DNA of 43,612 bases from a virus: IMG/VR virus record IMGVR_UViG_3300023116_000093, positions 1 to 43,612 of that record; one strand, written 5' to 3'. A model generated the notes under the pieces. The model saw only the letters and a list, made by a program, of their open reading frames with translations, was not told the DNA's origin and did not search any database. Position numbers and translations under genes: made by a program. This document shows, piece by piece, positions 1-9,495 of the stretch; within the stretch, counting starts at the first letter, position 1, and each line of letters opens with the position of its first letter.

Positions 1-94
1 TCAAACCACCCTGGATGGTAATATCACTATTTGGAGCCCCTTGGTATTTCTTTGAAGGGATTACAATTCTCATATTACTCGTTTGTTCACTCAT
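1..94 (-). CDS. Partial gene, N-terminus of unknown virion-region protein
   Basis: An ATG at 94 opens a frame that runs off the left edge. The visible 31 residues start MSEQTSNMRIVIPSKKYQ. The start overlaps the stop of the upstream 1736-residue gene in an ATGA arrangement, which signals translational coupling within the gp25-gp6 operon. Too little is visible to name a function. From T4 gene order after gp6 and gp7 it would be expected to be another baseplate or fibre component, but that is inference from position only. Confidence 0.6.
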   Translation of the reverse strand, partial: MSEQTSNMRIVIPSKKYQGAPNSDITIQGGL

Positions 95-3000
95 AATATT
101 TCTTGATTAAACATGTATTTGTCAATGTATTTATTCATTGCACTCTTTCCAATTCTTAAACCAAAGTAGAAGTGGTATGGTGCACCAACCAATAACTTCA
201 TATTTGTGATATTTGCATTTGTCGTGCTATCCAGTGTAATAACCCCCCCTGAATTAGTTGAGTTATAAATAAACCCTGGTTTTTCAGTTGTTGGTGTTGA
301 TACACTTGAAGGGAACGTATAACTACTATTTAACCTATCAACTGTTTGATAATTGATGGTATCAATATTACTTGTAGGTGTTTTATATTTCCAATCATTG
401 TATTCATTACCGAAGATGACATTGTTATTTGGTTTAATATTCCACGGATGGAAAGGTACCTCTTGGTCTTTAAAACCATATAGGTTATATAAATGACCCG
501 CTTGAGTATCTTGGAATGTTGTCCTACCTGGAGTAATCAAATCTCTATTCACTGTATTAGCCGAGAAGAATACACCCATATTTGGATTATTATTCAAATC
601 AAAATACAACGCATCTGATGGATAGTTATTACCCATATATGGTATCACACCAAACTCAGAGTTGATACTCATAAGTTGTGTTAAATCACCATCTAATCTT
701 TGATTATCTCTTGAGAATAATGAAGATATGGATGCGTTACCAAAACCAACTAAGTTTTGTAAGAAAGTTGCATTTGTAAGTCTTGATATAAAGAAGGTCT
801 GTAATAAGTCAGACGTGTCCTTATATGATGTTGATGTAATATTATCAACAATGTACCCTTGATAATCAGGGTTGAAACAAATTTGTTGTAAGAACTCGTC
901 TCTCGGACCCATATCCATCATCGTTGTTGGATTACCCAACATAACTGCATTTTGACCCTCATATAAATTACCATCACTATCTCTCGGAGGTAACTTACCT
1001 GTGAATTCTGACCCATTATATGGTGAAGAACGATAGAAGAATGAGTTATTAATTTCTTGATAAACAACAGTATCCTCACAGAATTCGTAGTCTGGTGTTG
1101 TTAGGAACTTAGTTTCATTTGGGTCATTACCGTATATATCATCTTTTTGGAATGAATACATATATAAAGCTCCGTTTACCCAGTTATTAACAAAGGTCAA
1201 TGAAATAACGTTACGACAAGCACCAAAAGTAAATCTGAATCTTGCCTTCCACTCACTAAAGTTTTGTAAGTCTCTACCAATACCAACCACATATGGTTTT
1301 TCTAATACTCTATAACATCCATTAACAACTCTTTCAGGGTTGGTATTACCAGGACAATTTGGATTAACGGTAATTGTATTCGTTATAGGGTCCACCTGAT
1401 AACATGAAAGTGGTACCATTTCCCCACATGAGAATGTACTGGTCACCGCAGTAATCTGTGGGTTGTCACCATACTCATCGGCATAATCTTGAGAAATGTC
1501 ACTACTATCGAAAGAGCTTTGACTTAACATATTTAAACTATCATCACCAACTTTATAAATCGCAAAGTTTGGATTTAAATGAAAAGCCATACTATTATAG
1601 TTATTTATCTTTTGAACATCAGAAGTTGGTAATCTATCGCTTCTCATTATAAGTTTTGGATTCGGACCCGATATGTTTACATTAATTGATGAATATCTAG
1701 GTGAGAATACTGTAGCTTCTAAATTTCCAATGTTACTAACAGGGTTAGTTATACTATTAGTATAATCTGAACCAATTAAGGTCCCTCCATTAACAATAAA
1801 TTGAGACTGATTACCATCTAACTTAATGACGTTATTACTGTTTGTTTCATACGCCCCGTTCGTCACAGTGACAAAACTAATAAGGGGTTTTTCACCCGAA
1901 GCTGCAACGAATGAAGAATTACTACCTAATGAAGAATAGAATGTTAAATTATTGGATGAAACTGAAGTGTAGGTTGAAGGGTCAACATTAAAATTGAATG
2001 GTTGATGAAATACTGACGAGGTTGAGTATGGAACCGTATGTTCCTCAGGCGACCAATAACTATTAGATGACGTATTATCTTGAATAGGTACATTTAAATA
2101 AAAATCACCTTCAACTTTAACAGATGAGTTAAAGGATATGTTACCGAATATCTTAGATAAGTCATACTTTATATACTGTTTATCTGACCAAACATCCACT
2201 CCCCTTACCATAAAAACTAATTTAAAATTATCACTTACATTTTCAATTAACTGCATTGGATTAGCGTTAAAGGATGTATTACCACCTGACGCCGGATTAT
2301 GATAAGGTATTGCATTCGTTCTAACTAAATGGTTCCACAATAAACCTGTATTATTACTAACTAAATTTCTCGCATCAGATAAAGACATTGCATCTAATAC
2401 TTGGAAATACTCAACACCCGTTTTGAATAAGTATTCTTTTTCAGTTGTCGATGCCGATAGATTTAAACTTATAGTTTGAGTTTGTCCATTTGCGTCAAGA
2501 TATGTCAATGACTTTGTAACAGAAAGTGCTGTCGTACCTGTTATTGATTGTGAGCCAAATTGATTGACAGGATTTGTGGTTGCACTATAATTAAGGTCTT
2601 GGATATTATTTACATCATTAAAAGATAAAACATCCCCCTGATTGATTGGTGAACCAGCACTTACTAACATGATAACTAAATTATCAGTAAATGATGGGTT
2701 ATTACCTACGGTGGTCTCAATTATATTTTGACCATTTATAGTATTATACGAATGATTGAAATACCTTGACCTCATATTCATAAGGTTTACGGACTGTGCC
2801 GTTGTCACCTCCTTAGCCAAGTAAAACTTACTATCATTCTGTTGGTTACCATTTGAGTATCTTCTTACTATCGGTGCTCCGTAATAAGGACTATTAGGTT
2901 CAGGATATCCTGCAATACCATACCTTACCCCCCATAAATCTGCAGAATATTTAGCGTTTTGTTTACTAGCATTTCCAGAATAATTATCAGGGTCAACACC

Positions 3001-5301
3001 TGAGGGTTCTGTATTTGTAGGGTCACCACCTAAAACTGACCACGTCAATGGATTATTAATAGGTGCCAACACTGACGAACCACTATTGTCCCAAACTGTG
3101 TATTTTCGTATCTCAAGACCATCCCCCGAGTCATCTCCACCAGGGAATCCATCTGTAATTTCATCATCAGCTAAATCATCACCCTCACATTCACATGCCA
3201 AACAGTCAGGGTAACTCATCATCGGTAACCCAAAACTCTTAAAATTAAACTTAATTAATAACGGGGCTACTTTAGCAACAAACAATGCGGTTGCAATACC
3301 CAATAGAATTGCCACTACACCGTTTAAAACCATAAGACCAACAGCAGGAAATGCCGCTGCTGTGGCAATACCATACATGATTGTTTGATATGTTAAATAA
3401 CCTGTCAAGAATATGGTTAATACCCACTTTAAAATAGGCCACAATAATGCTAAAAGATGTGTAATCGGAATTAATATTACAATTATCGGCGTTAATAATG
3501 AAATTAGAATGTTGAATAAAAAGTATAAGAAATCAAAGTTTCTTACCCCATCATTCGTTGGGAACTTATTGGTATCCCCCTCACAACCTCGGTCTAATAT
3601 CTCTTTAATACCAATAAAACGAGCTCTACCGGAACCTTTTCTATATTCCTCAATTAACTGTGCGGTAGTATATACCTTGTTATATACCATCTCATAGAAG
3701 AAGTCGTCACAATTAATACCCGCAGTTTTATCAGCATACTCATTCCAATCTAATGAGAATGCATAACTCTTTTGAAACTGTGAATACCTATAATCGTGTA
3801 ATACATAATCCAAATTAACAGGGGTAAAAGTTCCTAAGTTGCTTCTCTTGGTCACTCTTATTTCCAATGTCCCACCATTTGGAAAATCAATCCACGCTTC
3901 AGTTCTTAACTGACCATTCACATAAGTTTCAATCAACTCAGCATCGGGACTTGTCAATACCTCAACACTTGCGTTAGAAGGAATTGTAATTAATTGCGTC
4001 TCAACTTCATTTGGGTCATTAAAGACTAACGACACAGTCGTAGTATTTGATAAAGTGCTCGGGTCAGTACCTGGTGAGGATGCCGTTCCATCCCAACCAT
4101 ACTCCCTAATTTGTGGGACCACAAAATTACCTCTAATAATCTCACCTTTAATTGGGTTAAACACACTATCAATAACAGGTGGTCCATTTTCTTCAGATTG
4201 ATATTTTACTTTGAATCGATATTTGGCTTTAGACGGAATACCAATCGTTGGGTCATTCGAAATGACCTCCTCACCATATTCATTGGTATATACATAATCC
4301 AAGTTCATCGGAACCTCTGTTACAAATGTCCCATCACTGTCAATTACCTTACCTCCGTTAGGTAAAAAGTATTGTTCCAATATTGGGTCACCGTTACTAT
4401 CAACATCTATTGTTTGACGAATAGCCAAAACCTCACCCGGACCTGTAACCAAACCACAAAGGTCACCCTGCTCGGTTCTCGGCTTACAATTTTTCCTCAA
4501 CATCTGATTATCAGCAGATGAGAATATAGAACCCATAAACACCGCAGTCGGCTCAATCTCGATATTTAAATCTCTTAAATCAAAATCAACACGAGTAATA
4601 CCAATGTTACACAAATCCTCTTGACCCCAAAACGAAGCCACATCAACATCTTTCACCTGATTGACAATCTGAGGTAAGGACGCTAAGTCTGATGATGATT
4701 TGAACTGTGAGCCATTAAATTGGTCCTGAACACCACGATTCATTCTAATTAAATCCTGTGGCCTCAATGAGAAGCACCCCATGTTAGATAAGTCCAAATC
4801 TAAAATCACCTTTTGCATCCCTAATGGAACACCAACAATCATAAAGTCACCTGACTCATTGGTTTTTACACTGAACTTATAGTATTTTTCGTAGATTTCT
4901 AATACCTCTTGACGTGAAATAACATCTTGGCGTGTTGGAAATGTTCCCGTTGGTGTATGTCCACCATATTCCTGAGTATAAGGAAGAAGGTTGTATCTAA
5001 ACCCATCCTCATTCTTCTCTTCAGGACTTCTGTATGGATATAGAGATGAGATAACGGGGTCTTCTAAGTCCATATCCTCCACAGGAACAAACACTGATAC
5101 ATTCGCATTAGGAATACCATATCCACCGTTGGCTACGACCCTACCAATTACCACACCGTAATCGGCACAAAAACGAGTATAGACATCTTCTTGTCTAAGT
5201 TTCAACGATAAGACCTCAAGAAAGTCAAAATCTTGCTCAATATTGACACGAATACTTTGGTCTACCCCGATTTTGGTTTTTAATCTATACGATTTTGGCA
5301 T
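91..5301 (-). CDS. Giant virion/baseplate-region protein (position of T4 gp7) with hydrophobic segment
   Basis: A 1736-residue protein directly downstream of gp6, where T4 places gp7 (about 1030 residues), so a baseplate wedge or virion role is inferred. Residues about 48-75 and 145-170 look like a carboxypeptidase-regulatory or transthyretin-type beta-sandwich: a GRVVANGGYGIPNANVSVFV-type strand, then a TNESGDFMIVGVPLG-type strand. Residues about 588-690 are strongly hydrophobic with several membrane-helix-length stretches, followed by a short Cys-rich acidic segment (CLACECEGDD). The rest is Asn/Ser/Thr-rich beta-type sequence, as in fibre-like proteins, ending in a compact block around PYHFYFGLRIGKSAMNKYID. 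A TATTTAT motif lies 17 nt upstream of the ATG. It is a real gene by length, operon position and coupling to the next gene. I do not recognise the family. Confidence 0.85.
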   Translation of the reverse strand: MPKSYRLKTKIGVDQSIRVNIEQDFDFLEVLSLKLRQEDVYTRFCADYGVVIGRVVANGGYGIPNANVSVFVPVEDMDLEDPVISSLYPYRSPEEKNEDGFRYNLLPYTQEYGGHTPTGTFPTRQDVISRQEVLEIYEKYYKFSVKTNESGDFMIVGVPLGMQKVILDLDLSNMGCFSLRPQDLIRMNRGVQDQFNGSQFKSSSDLASLPQIVNQVKDVDVASFWGQEDLCNIGITRVDFDLRDLNIEIEPTAVFMGSIFSSADNQMLRKNCKPRTEQGDLCGLVTGPGEVLAIRQTIDVDSNGDPILEQYFLPNGGKVIDSDGTFVTEVPMNLDYVYTNEYGEEVISNDPTIGIPSKAKYRFKVKYQSEENGPPVIDSVFNPIKGEIIRGNFVVPQIREYGWDGTASSPGTDPSTLSNTTTVSLVFNDPNEVETQLITIPSNASVEVLTSPDAELIETYVNGQLRTEAWIDFPNGGTLEIRVTKRSNLGTFTPVNLDYVLHDYRYSQFQKSYAFSLDWNEYADKTAGINCDDFFYEMVYNKVYTTAQLIEEYRKGSGRARFIGIKEILDRGCEGDTNKFPTNDGVRNFDFLYFLFNILISLLTPIIVILIPITHLLALLWPILKWVLTIFLTGYLTYQTIMYGIATAAAFPAVGLMVLNGVVAILLGIATALFVAKVAPLLIKFNFKSFGLPMMSYPDCLACECEGDDLADDEITDGFPGGDDSGDGLEIRKYTVWDNSGSSVLAPINNPLTWSVLGGDPTNTEPSGVDPDNYSGNASKQNAKYSADLWGVRYGIAGYPEPNSPYYGAPIVRRYSNGNQQNDSKFYLAKEVTTAQSVNLMNMRSRYFNHSYNTINGQNIIETTVGNNPSFTDNLVIMLVSAGSPINQGDVLSFNDVNNIQDLNYSATTNPVNQFGSQSITGTTALSVTKSLTYLDANGQTQTISLNLSASTTEKEYLFKTGVEYFQVLDAMSLSDARNLVSNNTGLLWNHLVRTNAIPYHNPASGGNTSFNANPMQLIENVSDNFKLVFMVRGVDVWSDKQYIKYDLSKIFGNISFNSSVKVEGDFYLNVPIQDNTSSNSYWSPEEHTVPYSTSSVFHQPFNFNVDPSTYTSVSSNNLTFYSSLGSNSSFVAASGEKPLISFVTVTNGAYETNSNNVIKLDGNQSQFIVNGGTLIGSDYTNSITNPVSNIGNLEATVFSPRYSSINVNISGPNPKLIMRSDRLPTSDVQKINNYNSMAFHLNPNFAIYKVGDDSLNMLSQSSFDSSDISQDYADEYGDNPQITAVTSTFSCGEMVPLSCYQVDPITNTITVNPNCPGNTNPERVVNGCYRVLEKPYVVGIGRDLQNFSEWKARFRFTFGACRNVISLTFVNNWVNGALYMYSFQKDDIYGNDPNETKFLTTPDYEFCEDTVVYQEINNSFFYRSSPYNGSEFTGKLPPRDSDGNLYEGQNAVMLGNPTTMMDMGPRDEFLQQICFNPDYQGYIVDNITSTSYKDTSDLLQTFFISRLTNATFLQNLVGFGNASISSLFSRDNQRLDGDLTQLMSINSEFGVIPYMGNNYPSDALYFDLNNNPNMGVFFSANTVNRDLITPGRTTFQDTQAGHLYNLYGFKDQEVPFHPWNIKPNNNVIFGNEYNDWKYKTPTSNIDTINYQTVDRLNSSYTFPSSVSTPTTEKPGFIYNSTNSGGVITLDSTTNANITNMKLLVGAPYHFYFGLRIGKSAMNKYIDKYMFNQEIL

Positions 5302-5317
5302 AGGAAATTTCTTTTCA

Positions 5318-5335
5318 GATAAATAGCCATTTATC
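5318..5335 (-). promoter_or_regulatory. TATTTAT motif inside a perfect inverted repeat
   Basis: On the minus strand this reads GATAAATGGCTATTTATC: 7-nt arms with a 4-nt spacer, holding TATTTAT (5325-5319) 17 nt before the ATG at 5301. It is followed by CTGAAAAG, as at other occurrences of the motif. Candidate promoter or start-region signal for the 1736-residue gene. Confidence 0.4.
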
Positions 5336-5375
5336 CAATTTTAAAATAGTTTATAAGGTGTCTATGTAAATAAAC

Positions 5376-7214
5376 TTACGAGAAACTTACAGTTTTCAAG
5401 TTCTTAACTCTCACCTTGATATCTTTCTCAGGGAAACGAACTTGATAAACCTGTGAAGGTTCAGCAAAAATAGTATCGTCAACAAGTTGAATCTGACGTG
5501 TTGAACTGTTTGAATATGATTGTGACGTTTCTGACGAAGAATATTGACCACCAACCTTATTGTAGACATCAATAGATGTTAATGAAACAACACCCGCAAC
5601 ATTTTGAATATCTCTACGGATTTCTGAAACATAAACATTCTCACCCAAATCTCTAACAGCCGGTGACATCGCATTATTCACAACATCAATGATTCTCGTA
5701 ATAATTTGACCTTGGTTTTCTGAAGATTCTAATACCACAGATATGTCGTATTCCAAATCAATAACCTTCGCAACATTTACTGAGATATAATCGTTAATCA
5801 TACGATAGTTGGATAAGTAATTCGCAATATTTTGTTTCAATGTATTTGAAACCTGTTGTGTTAACTTACCTGACTCATCATAAGATAATATTTCAATGTT
5901 AATCTTATTGTCTTTTTCGGTAATTGCAACCTTTGCAGGTGCACCATACTTACCCGGCATTCTCTTAACCAACGCATTGTAATCATTTACTGTAACCGCT
6001 CTGTTCTGAGCCGCAAAGTTGAAAGATACCATGTTTCTCACTTCCTCAATTGATGGTTGATTAGCACCACCAATAGCGGCAGTTACGTTTCTAACATTCA
6101 ATGAGTTGATAACATTTTGGTTAATATTGTTAGAAGGTCCATTCACATAGAAGTTAGTATTACCAACCTGAGTGATTGAGTTTACACCAACGTTTGAGGA
6201 TAAACCACCACCAACTCTATATTTTACGAATATTGTGGTATTTGCCTTAACCGTCTTACCTAATGCAATATTGTTTTGATAATCCTGAACTCTTAATGGA
6301 ATACCTGTATTTGCAAACTCAGCAAGTTGTTCATCAGGTGTTACCGTAGCACCACCGAATTGAACCTTCATAAACCCTTCAGGAGTATATTCCGTAATAA
6401 ACTTATTATCCGTTTCAATATATCTACCCACCTTAATACCTGGCTCGTCAGAAGGTTTTGAAGGGTCTTCAACAAAAACTCTCGGCTCCGCTAATGAATC
6501 TACCTCATACCATTTGTTAGGTGAATTGATAAAGTCACTGTATGAAGGAGTTGATTGGTAAGACACCCCATCCTTTTGAATAATAGAAGTGATTGACAAT
6601 ACATTTTTTTCAGGTAAGAAGAACTCGTAGAATGGTCTTACTTCATTTGGTGTAATAACCTTTTTGAAAACTTTAGTTGTCCCATTAACCACAACCTCTC
6701 TTTTGGTAATTGTATAATTAATGAGGTTATTGTTTGAATCAAAGTTTGGTATCTTTGTTCTGTTTGGATAACCATCTGAATTGTATTGTGATGAGAAGTC
6801 GATGTCCTCAACATTCTCAAATACCTGACCACCACCAATGGCTTGTGACCCCGCTCTTAATACTCCCAAATAACGAGTATCTTCTTGGTCACCAAAGGCA
6901 GGAACTGTAATTGAAAAATCAACTAAGGCTACGGACGGTCTGTTACCCGGTATTTTAAGACCATAAGTTCTGGCGATGTTAAAGATAGATGACCTCTGTT
7001 GTGCATATTGTAAAACAGTCTCTTGGATACTACGGTCAATATGATAATGTAAGTTATCACCAATTGCAGCATTAAGGTCCATAAATACAGAGAACACCGA
7101 CGCATCATTGAAGTTATCAATAAGTTCGGGGTAATACTGTCTCGTATAATTGACTAAGTCCTGTCTTAGACTTTCAAAGTCTCTATCGGTATATGAAATT
7201 CTCTTGTCTGCCAT
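5376..7214 (-). CDS. gp6: Baseplate wedge protein, T4 gp6-like
   Basis: A 612-residue protein (T4 gp6 is about 660). In T4, gp6 dimers form the ring that holds the baseplate wedges together and starts sheath contraction. The N-terminus has the characteristic YTDRDFESLRQDLVNY block and a DASVFSVFMDLNAAIGDNLHYH block typical of gp6/baseplate J proteins. The C-terminal half has baseplate-J-like features, for example a RAVTVNDYNALVKRMPGKYG segment near residue 405 followed by an alpha/beta region. It lies 6 nt downstream of gp25, the same pair as in many T4 relatives. The start ATG at 7214 has no Shine-Dalgarno sequence. Confidence 0.93.
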   Translation of the reverse strand: MADKRISYTDRDFESLRQDLVNYTRQYYPELIDNFNDASVFSVFMDLNAAIGDNLHYHIDRSIQETVLQYAQQRSSIFNIARTYGLKIPGNRPSVALVDFSITVPAFGDQEDTRYLGVLRAGSQAIGGGQVFENVEDIDFSSQYNSDGYPNRTKIPNFDSNNNLINYTITKREVVVNGTTKVFKKVITPNEVRPFYEFFLPEKNVLSITSIIQKDGVSYQSTPSYSDFINSPNKWYEVDSLAEPRVFVEDPSKPSDEPGIKVGRYIETDNKFITEYTPEGFMKVQFGGATVTPDEQLAEFANTGIPLRVQDYQNNIALGKTVKANTTIFVKYRVGGGLSSNVGVNSITQVGNTNFYVNGPSNNINQNVINSLNVRNVTAAIGGANQPSIEEVRNMVSFNFAAQNRAVTVNDYNALVKRMPGKYGAPAKVAITEKDNKINIEILSYDESGKLTQQVSNTLKQNIANYLSNYRMINDYISVNVAKVIDLEYDISVVLESSENQGQIITRIIDVVNNAMSPAVRDLGENVYVSEIRRDIQNVAGVVSLTSIDVYNKVGGQYSSSETSQSYSNSSTRQIQLVDDTIFAEPSQVYQVRFPEKDIKVRVKNLKTVSFS

Positions 7215-7220
7215 ATACTA

Positions 7221-7685
7221 TTAAATATTGATTATTATGAAATCTTTACTCTCAAAAGTGCTATCAGTAATAGTATAATCTATTCTAACCTTCGCAGTGT
7301 ATTCCTCAGTTCCTCTTCCCGGAACCCTATAAATCCCTCCAACACCTATATTGTCCATATTTATTTCTCCTTGAGCTTCTAAATCTTCTAAATAAGGAGT
7401 GATACTAATTTCGTTAATTATTAAATTTGGCAGATATTTGTCGACGGCATCACGGATATCCGCCTTAATTGCCTCAAAACTCAAACCGTCCATTGGTTCA
7501 AATATAAATTCATAGATACGTGTACCAAAATCAGGTAAATAATACCTACTACCCTTTCGTGTTAAGATTAAATGCAATAGGTCAGTTCTTATTTCTTCAT
7601 CCGCATCTTGCGATAATGAAAGAAATTTACCATATCTACTGTCTCTAAATGGAAAGTTAACTCCGTATGTTTTGCCCTGTGCCAT
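7221..7685 (-). CDS. gp25: Baseplate wedge protein, gp25/lysozyme-fold family
   Basis: A 154-residue protein of the GPW/gp25 family (T4 gp25 is 132). It joins gp6 and gp53 in the wedge core next to the sheath. Family signature: an RTDLLHLILTRKGSRYYLPD block followed by FGTRIYEFIFEP, and then an alternating strand region (KVRIDYTITDSTFESKDFII). It is the first gene after the nrdA terminator, so it opens the gp25-gp6-1736 aa operon. The ATG lies only 5 nt after a TATTTAT motif, which leaves almost no room for a leader if that motif is the promoter. Confidence 0.93.
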   Translation of the reverse strand: MAQGKTYGVNFPFRDSRYGKFLSLSQDADEEIRTDLLHLILTRKGSRYYLPDFGTRIYEFIFEPMDGLSFEAIKADIRDAVDKYLPNLIINEISITPYLEDLEAQGEINMDNIGVGGIYRVPGRGTEEYTAKVRIDYTITDSTFESKDFIIINI

Positions 7686-7690
7686 ATCTC

Positions 7691-7697
7691 ATAAATA
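7691..7697 (-). promoter_or_regulatory. TATTTAT motif before gp25
   Basis: Sense-strand GATATTTAT between the nrdA terminator and gp25. The motif ends 5 nt before the ATG at 7685. Its place directly after a terminator and before the first gene of a new operon supports a promoter role. Confidence 0.45.
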
Positions 7698-7716
7698 TCT
7701 TAACTGATTAAATTAT

Positions 7717-7744
7717 AAAAAAAAGAGGACCGAAGTCCTCTTTT
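7717..7744 (-). terminator. Strong intrinsic terminator after nrdA
   Basis: On the minus strand a perfect 10-bp stem AAAAGAGGAC / GTCCTCTTTT encloses a UUCG tetraloop. The C(UUCG)G closure is exceptionally stable, and the stem runs into a tract of eight U. It lies 27 nt after the nrdA stop and separates the replication/nucleotide cassette from the gp25 baseplate operon. Confidence 0.92.
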
Positions 7745-7771
7745 ATATTAAATGATTGTGTTTTTTAACAA

Positions 7772-9478
7772 TTAACCCTCACAAGCCACACATTGTAAGT
7801 CGTTCAAGTTAAGTTTCTTTCTTGAGAAAGCTTGAGCCGAGTTCATTGAGTGTTGGTAGTATAATGTTTTAACTCCCAACTGCCATGCGTCGATAAGAAG
7901 TTTGTTTACATCCTTTGTCGGCATGTCAGGTGAAATCATCAAATTCAATGACTGAGATTGGTCAATATAAGACTGACGAACCGCAGCTTGGTTGATGATA
8001 GACGATTGATTAATCTCAGCAAAAGTTCTAAAGATATCTTTCTGGTCATCAGTTAAGAAGTCCAAGTGCTGAACTGAACCGTCGTTTTGTTTGATACTAT
8101 TCCACACCTCTTTGGTGTCTTTACCCATCTCACTCAACAACTCTTTAAGAATTGGATTCTTAATAGTTACCTTCATCTTAGCAACGTCCTTAACGTAACA
8201 GTTAGACCAAATTGGTTCAATTGATTGTGATACCTGACCTAAGATAAACGCTGAAGATGTTGTTGGAGCAATTGCATTCAACGTAACGTTTCTTCTACCG
8301 TAACCTTCCAAGTATTCAGGTTCACCAAACATCTTAGCTAATTCTTCAGATGCCGCGTATGACTTATCTTTGATTAGTTTGAACACTTCAACGTTCAATC
8401 TTGCAGTCTCACGAGTATCAAATGGTAATCCTCTTTTCTGTAGGAATGAATGCCACCCTAACACTCCAAGACCCAACGCTCTTTGTCTTTTAGCGAAGTT
8501 GTAAGCTTTCTCCAAATAGAAGAATCCTCTCTTACCCTCGATAGTTCCATTGTCTCTGATGTCCTCAATCTTAGTTAAGAATTCAGTAACAACCGCATCT
8601 AAGAACATTGTCATAATCTCAACAGCATCTGTGTCTTTCCACTCATCATAGTGAAGAACATTCATTGATGACAACACACAAACAAATGACTCTTCTTCAG
8701 AATTGTGAAGTGCAATCTCAGAACATAGGTTAGAGTTGTAAATCTTCGCGTCATTGTCTTTGTAAACGTCTACTGTGTTTTTGTTCATTGTGTCAGCAAA
8801 CATGATATATGGATAACCAATCTCACCACGTCTTTGAATGACCTTAGCCCAAATTGCTCGTTTTTTATCGTCACCAGCAATCATATCTTCCATAAACTCA
8901 TCAGTCACCGTGACCGCATGTGTTAGGTCCTGAATAGGGAACCCTTCAGTTCCAATCTCCAAGAACTCCATAATATCTGGATGTTCAACAGGGAGATATG
9001 GTGAAAAACGACCGCGACGAGTTGAGCCCTGAGAGATGTTATCCACAACACTCTGAAATAGGTTCATAAAGTGAACCGCACCAGGTGCATGTCCATTATC
9101 TGTAATCTCAGCACCACGACCACGAATGTTTCCGAAGTATCCTGAGGTACCACCGCCCATCTTACTCATCTCACCAACTTCAGCTTGTGTATACAAAATT
9201 GATTCAATATTATCTCCGATGTTAGAACCAAAACAACTTACAGGTAATCCTCTCTTCTTTCCGAAGTTCGCCCATACTGGTGAAGATAGTGAATACCATC
9301 CTTTACCCATATAGTCGTAGAATTTATCTGCAAACCCTTCAATACCTAACAACTTTTCTGCATGTTCTGCAATTGTTCTAATCCTCTCTAAAGGTTCTTC
9401 ACCTTCACTCAAATACCCTCTTCTAAGGAATGTTATCGATTCCTCATTAATCCAATCAAAAGGTTTTCTGTCGTTCAT
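7772..9478 (-). CDS. nrdA: Ribonucleotide reductase class I, large (catalytic) subunit
   Basis: Reduces ribonucleoside diphosphates to deoxyribonucleotides with NrdB, supplying dNTPs for phage replication. Catalytic residues are all visible: C82 (LPVSCFG) and C267 (FVCVLSS) as the redox pair, the N250-L-C252-S-E254 active-site triad with the thiyl cysteine, Y540-Y541 for radical transfer, and the C-terminal C563-x-x-C566 pair. At 568 residues it is much shorter than E. coli NrdA (761) because it has no N-terminal ATP-cone; that domain is on NrdB here. It is the last gene of the cassette, 17 nt after nrdB, and is followed by a strong terminator. Confidence 0.97.
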   Translation of the reverse strand: MNDRKPFDWINEESITFLRRGYLSEGEEPLERIRTIAEHAEKLLGIEGFADKFYDYMGKGWYSLSSPVWANFGKKRGLPVSCFGSNIGDNIESILYTQAEVGEMSKMGGGTSGYFGNIRGRGAEITDNGHAPGAVHFMNLFQSVVDNISQGSTRRGRFSPYLPVEHPDIMEFLEIGTEGFPIQDLTHAVTVTDEFMEDMIAGDDKKRAIWAKVIQRRGEIGYPYIMFADTMNKNTVDVYKDNDAKIYNSNLCSEIALHNSEEESFVCVLSSMNVLHYDEWKDTDAVEIMTMFLDAVVTEFLTKIEDIRDNGTIEGKRGFFYLEKAYNFAKRQRALGLGVLGWHSFLQKRGLPFDTRETARLNVEVFKLIKDKSYAASEELAKMFGEPEYLEGYGRRNVTLNAIAPTTSSAFILGQVSQSIEPIWSNCYVKDVAKMKVTIKNPILKELLSEMGKDTKEVWNSIKQNDGSVQHLDFLTDDQKDIFRTFAEINQSSIINQAAVRQSYIDQSQSLNLMISPDMPTKDVNKLLIDAWQLGVKTLYYQHSMNSAQAFSRKKLNLNDLQCVACEG

Positions 9479-9495
9479 ATTTTTTAGTTTTTATA

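Noticed and set aside
7772-9478. nrdA as a truncated gene because it is about 190 residues shorter than E. coli NrdA
   Set aside because: All catalytic and radical-transfer residues and the C-terminal CxxC are present. The missing part is the ATP-cone, which is found on NrdB.
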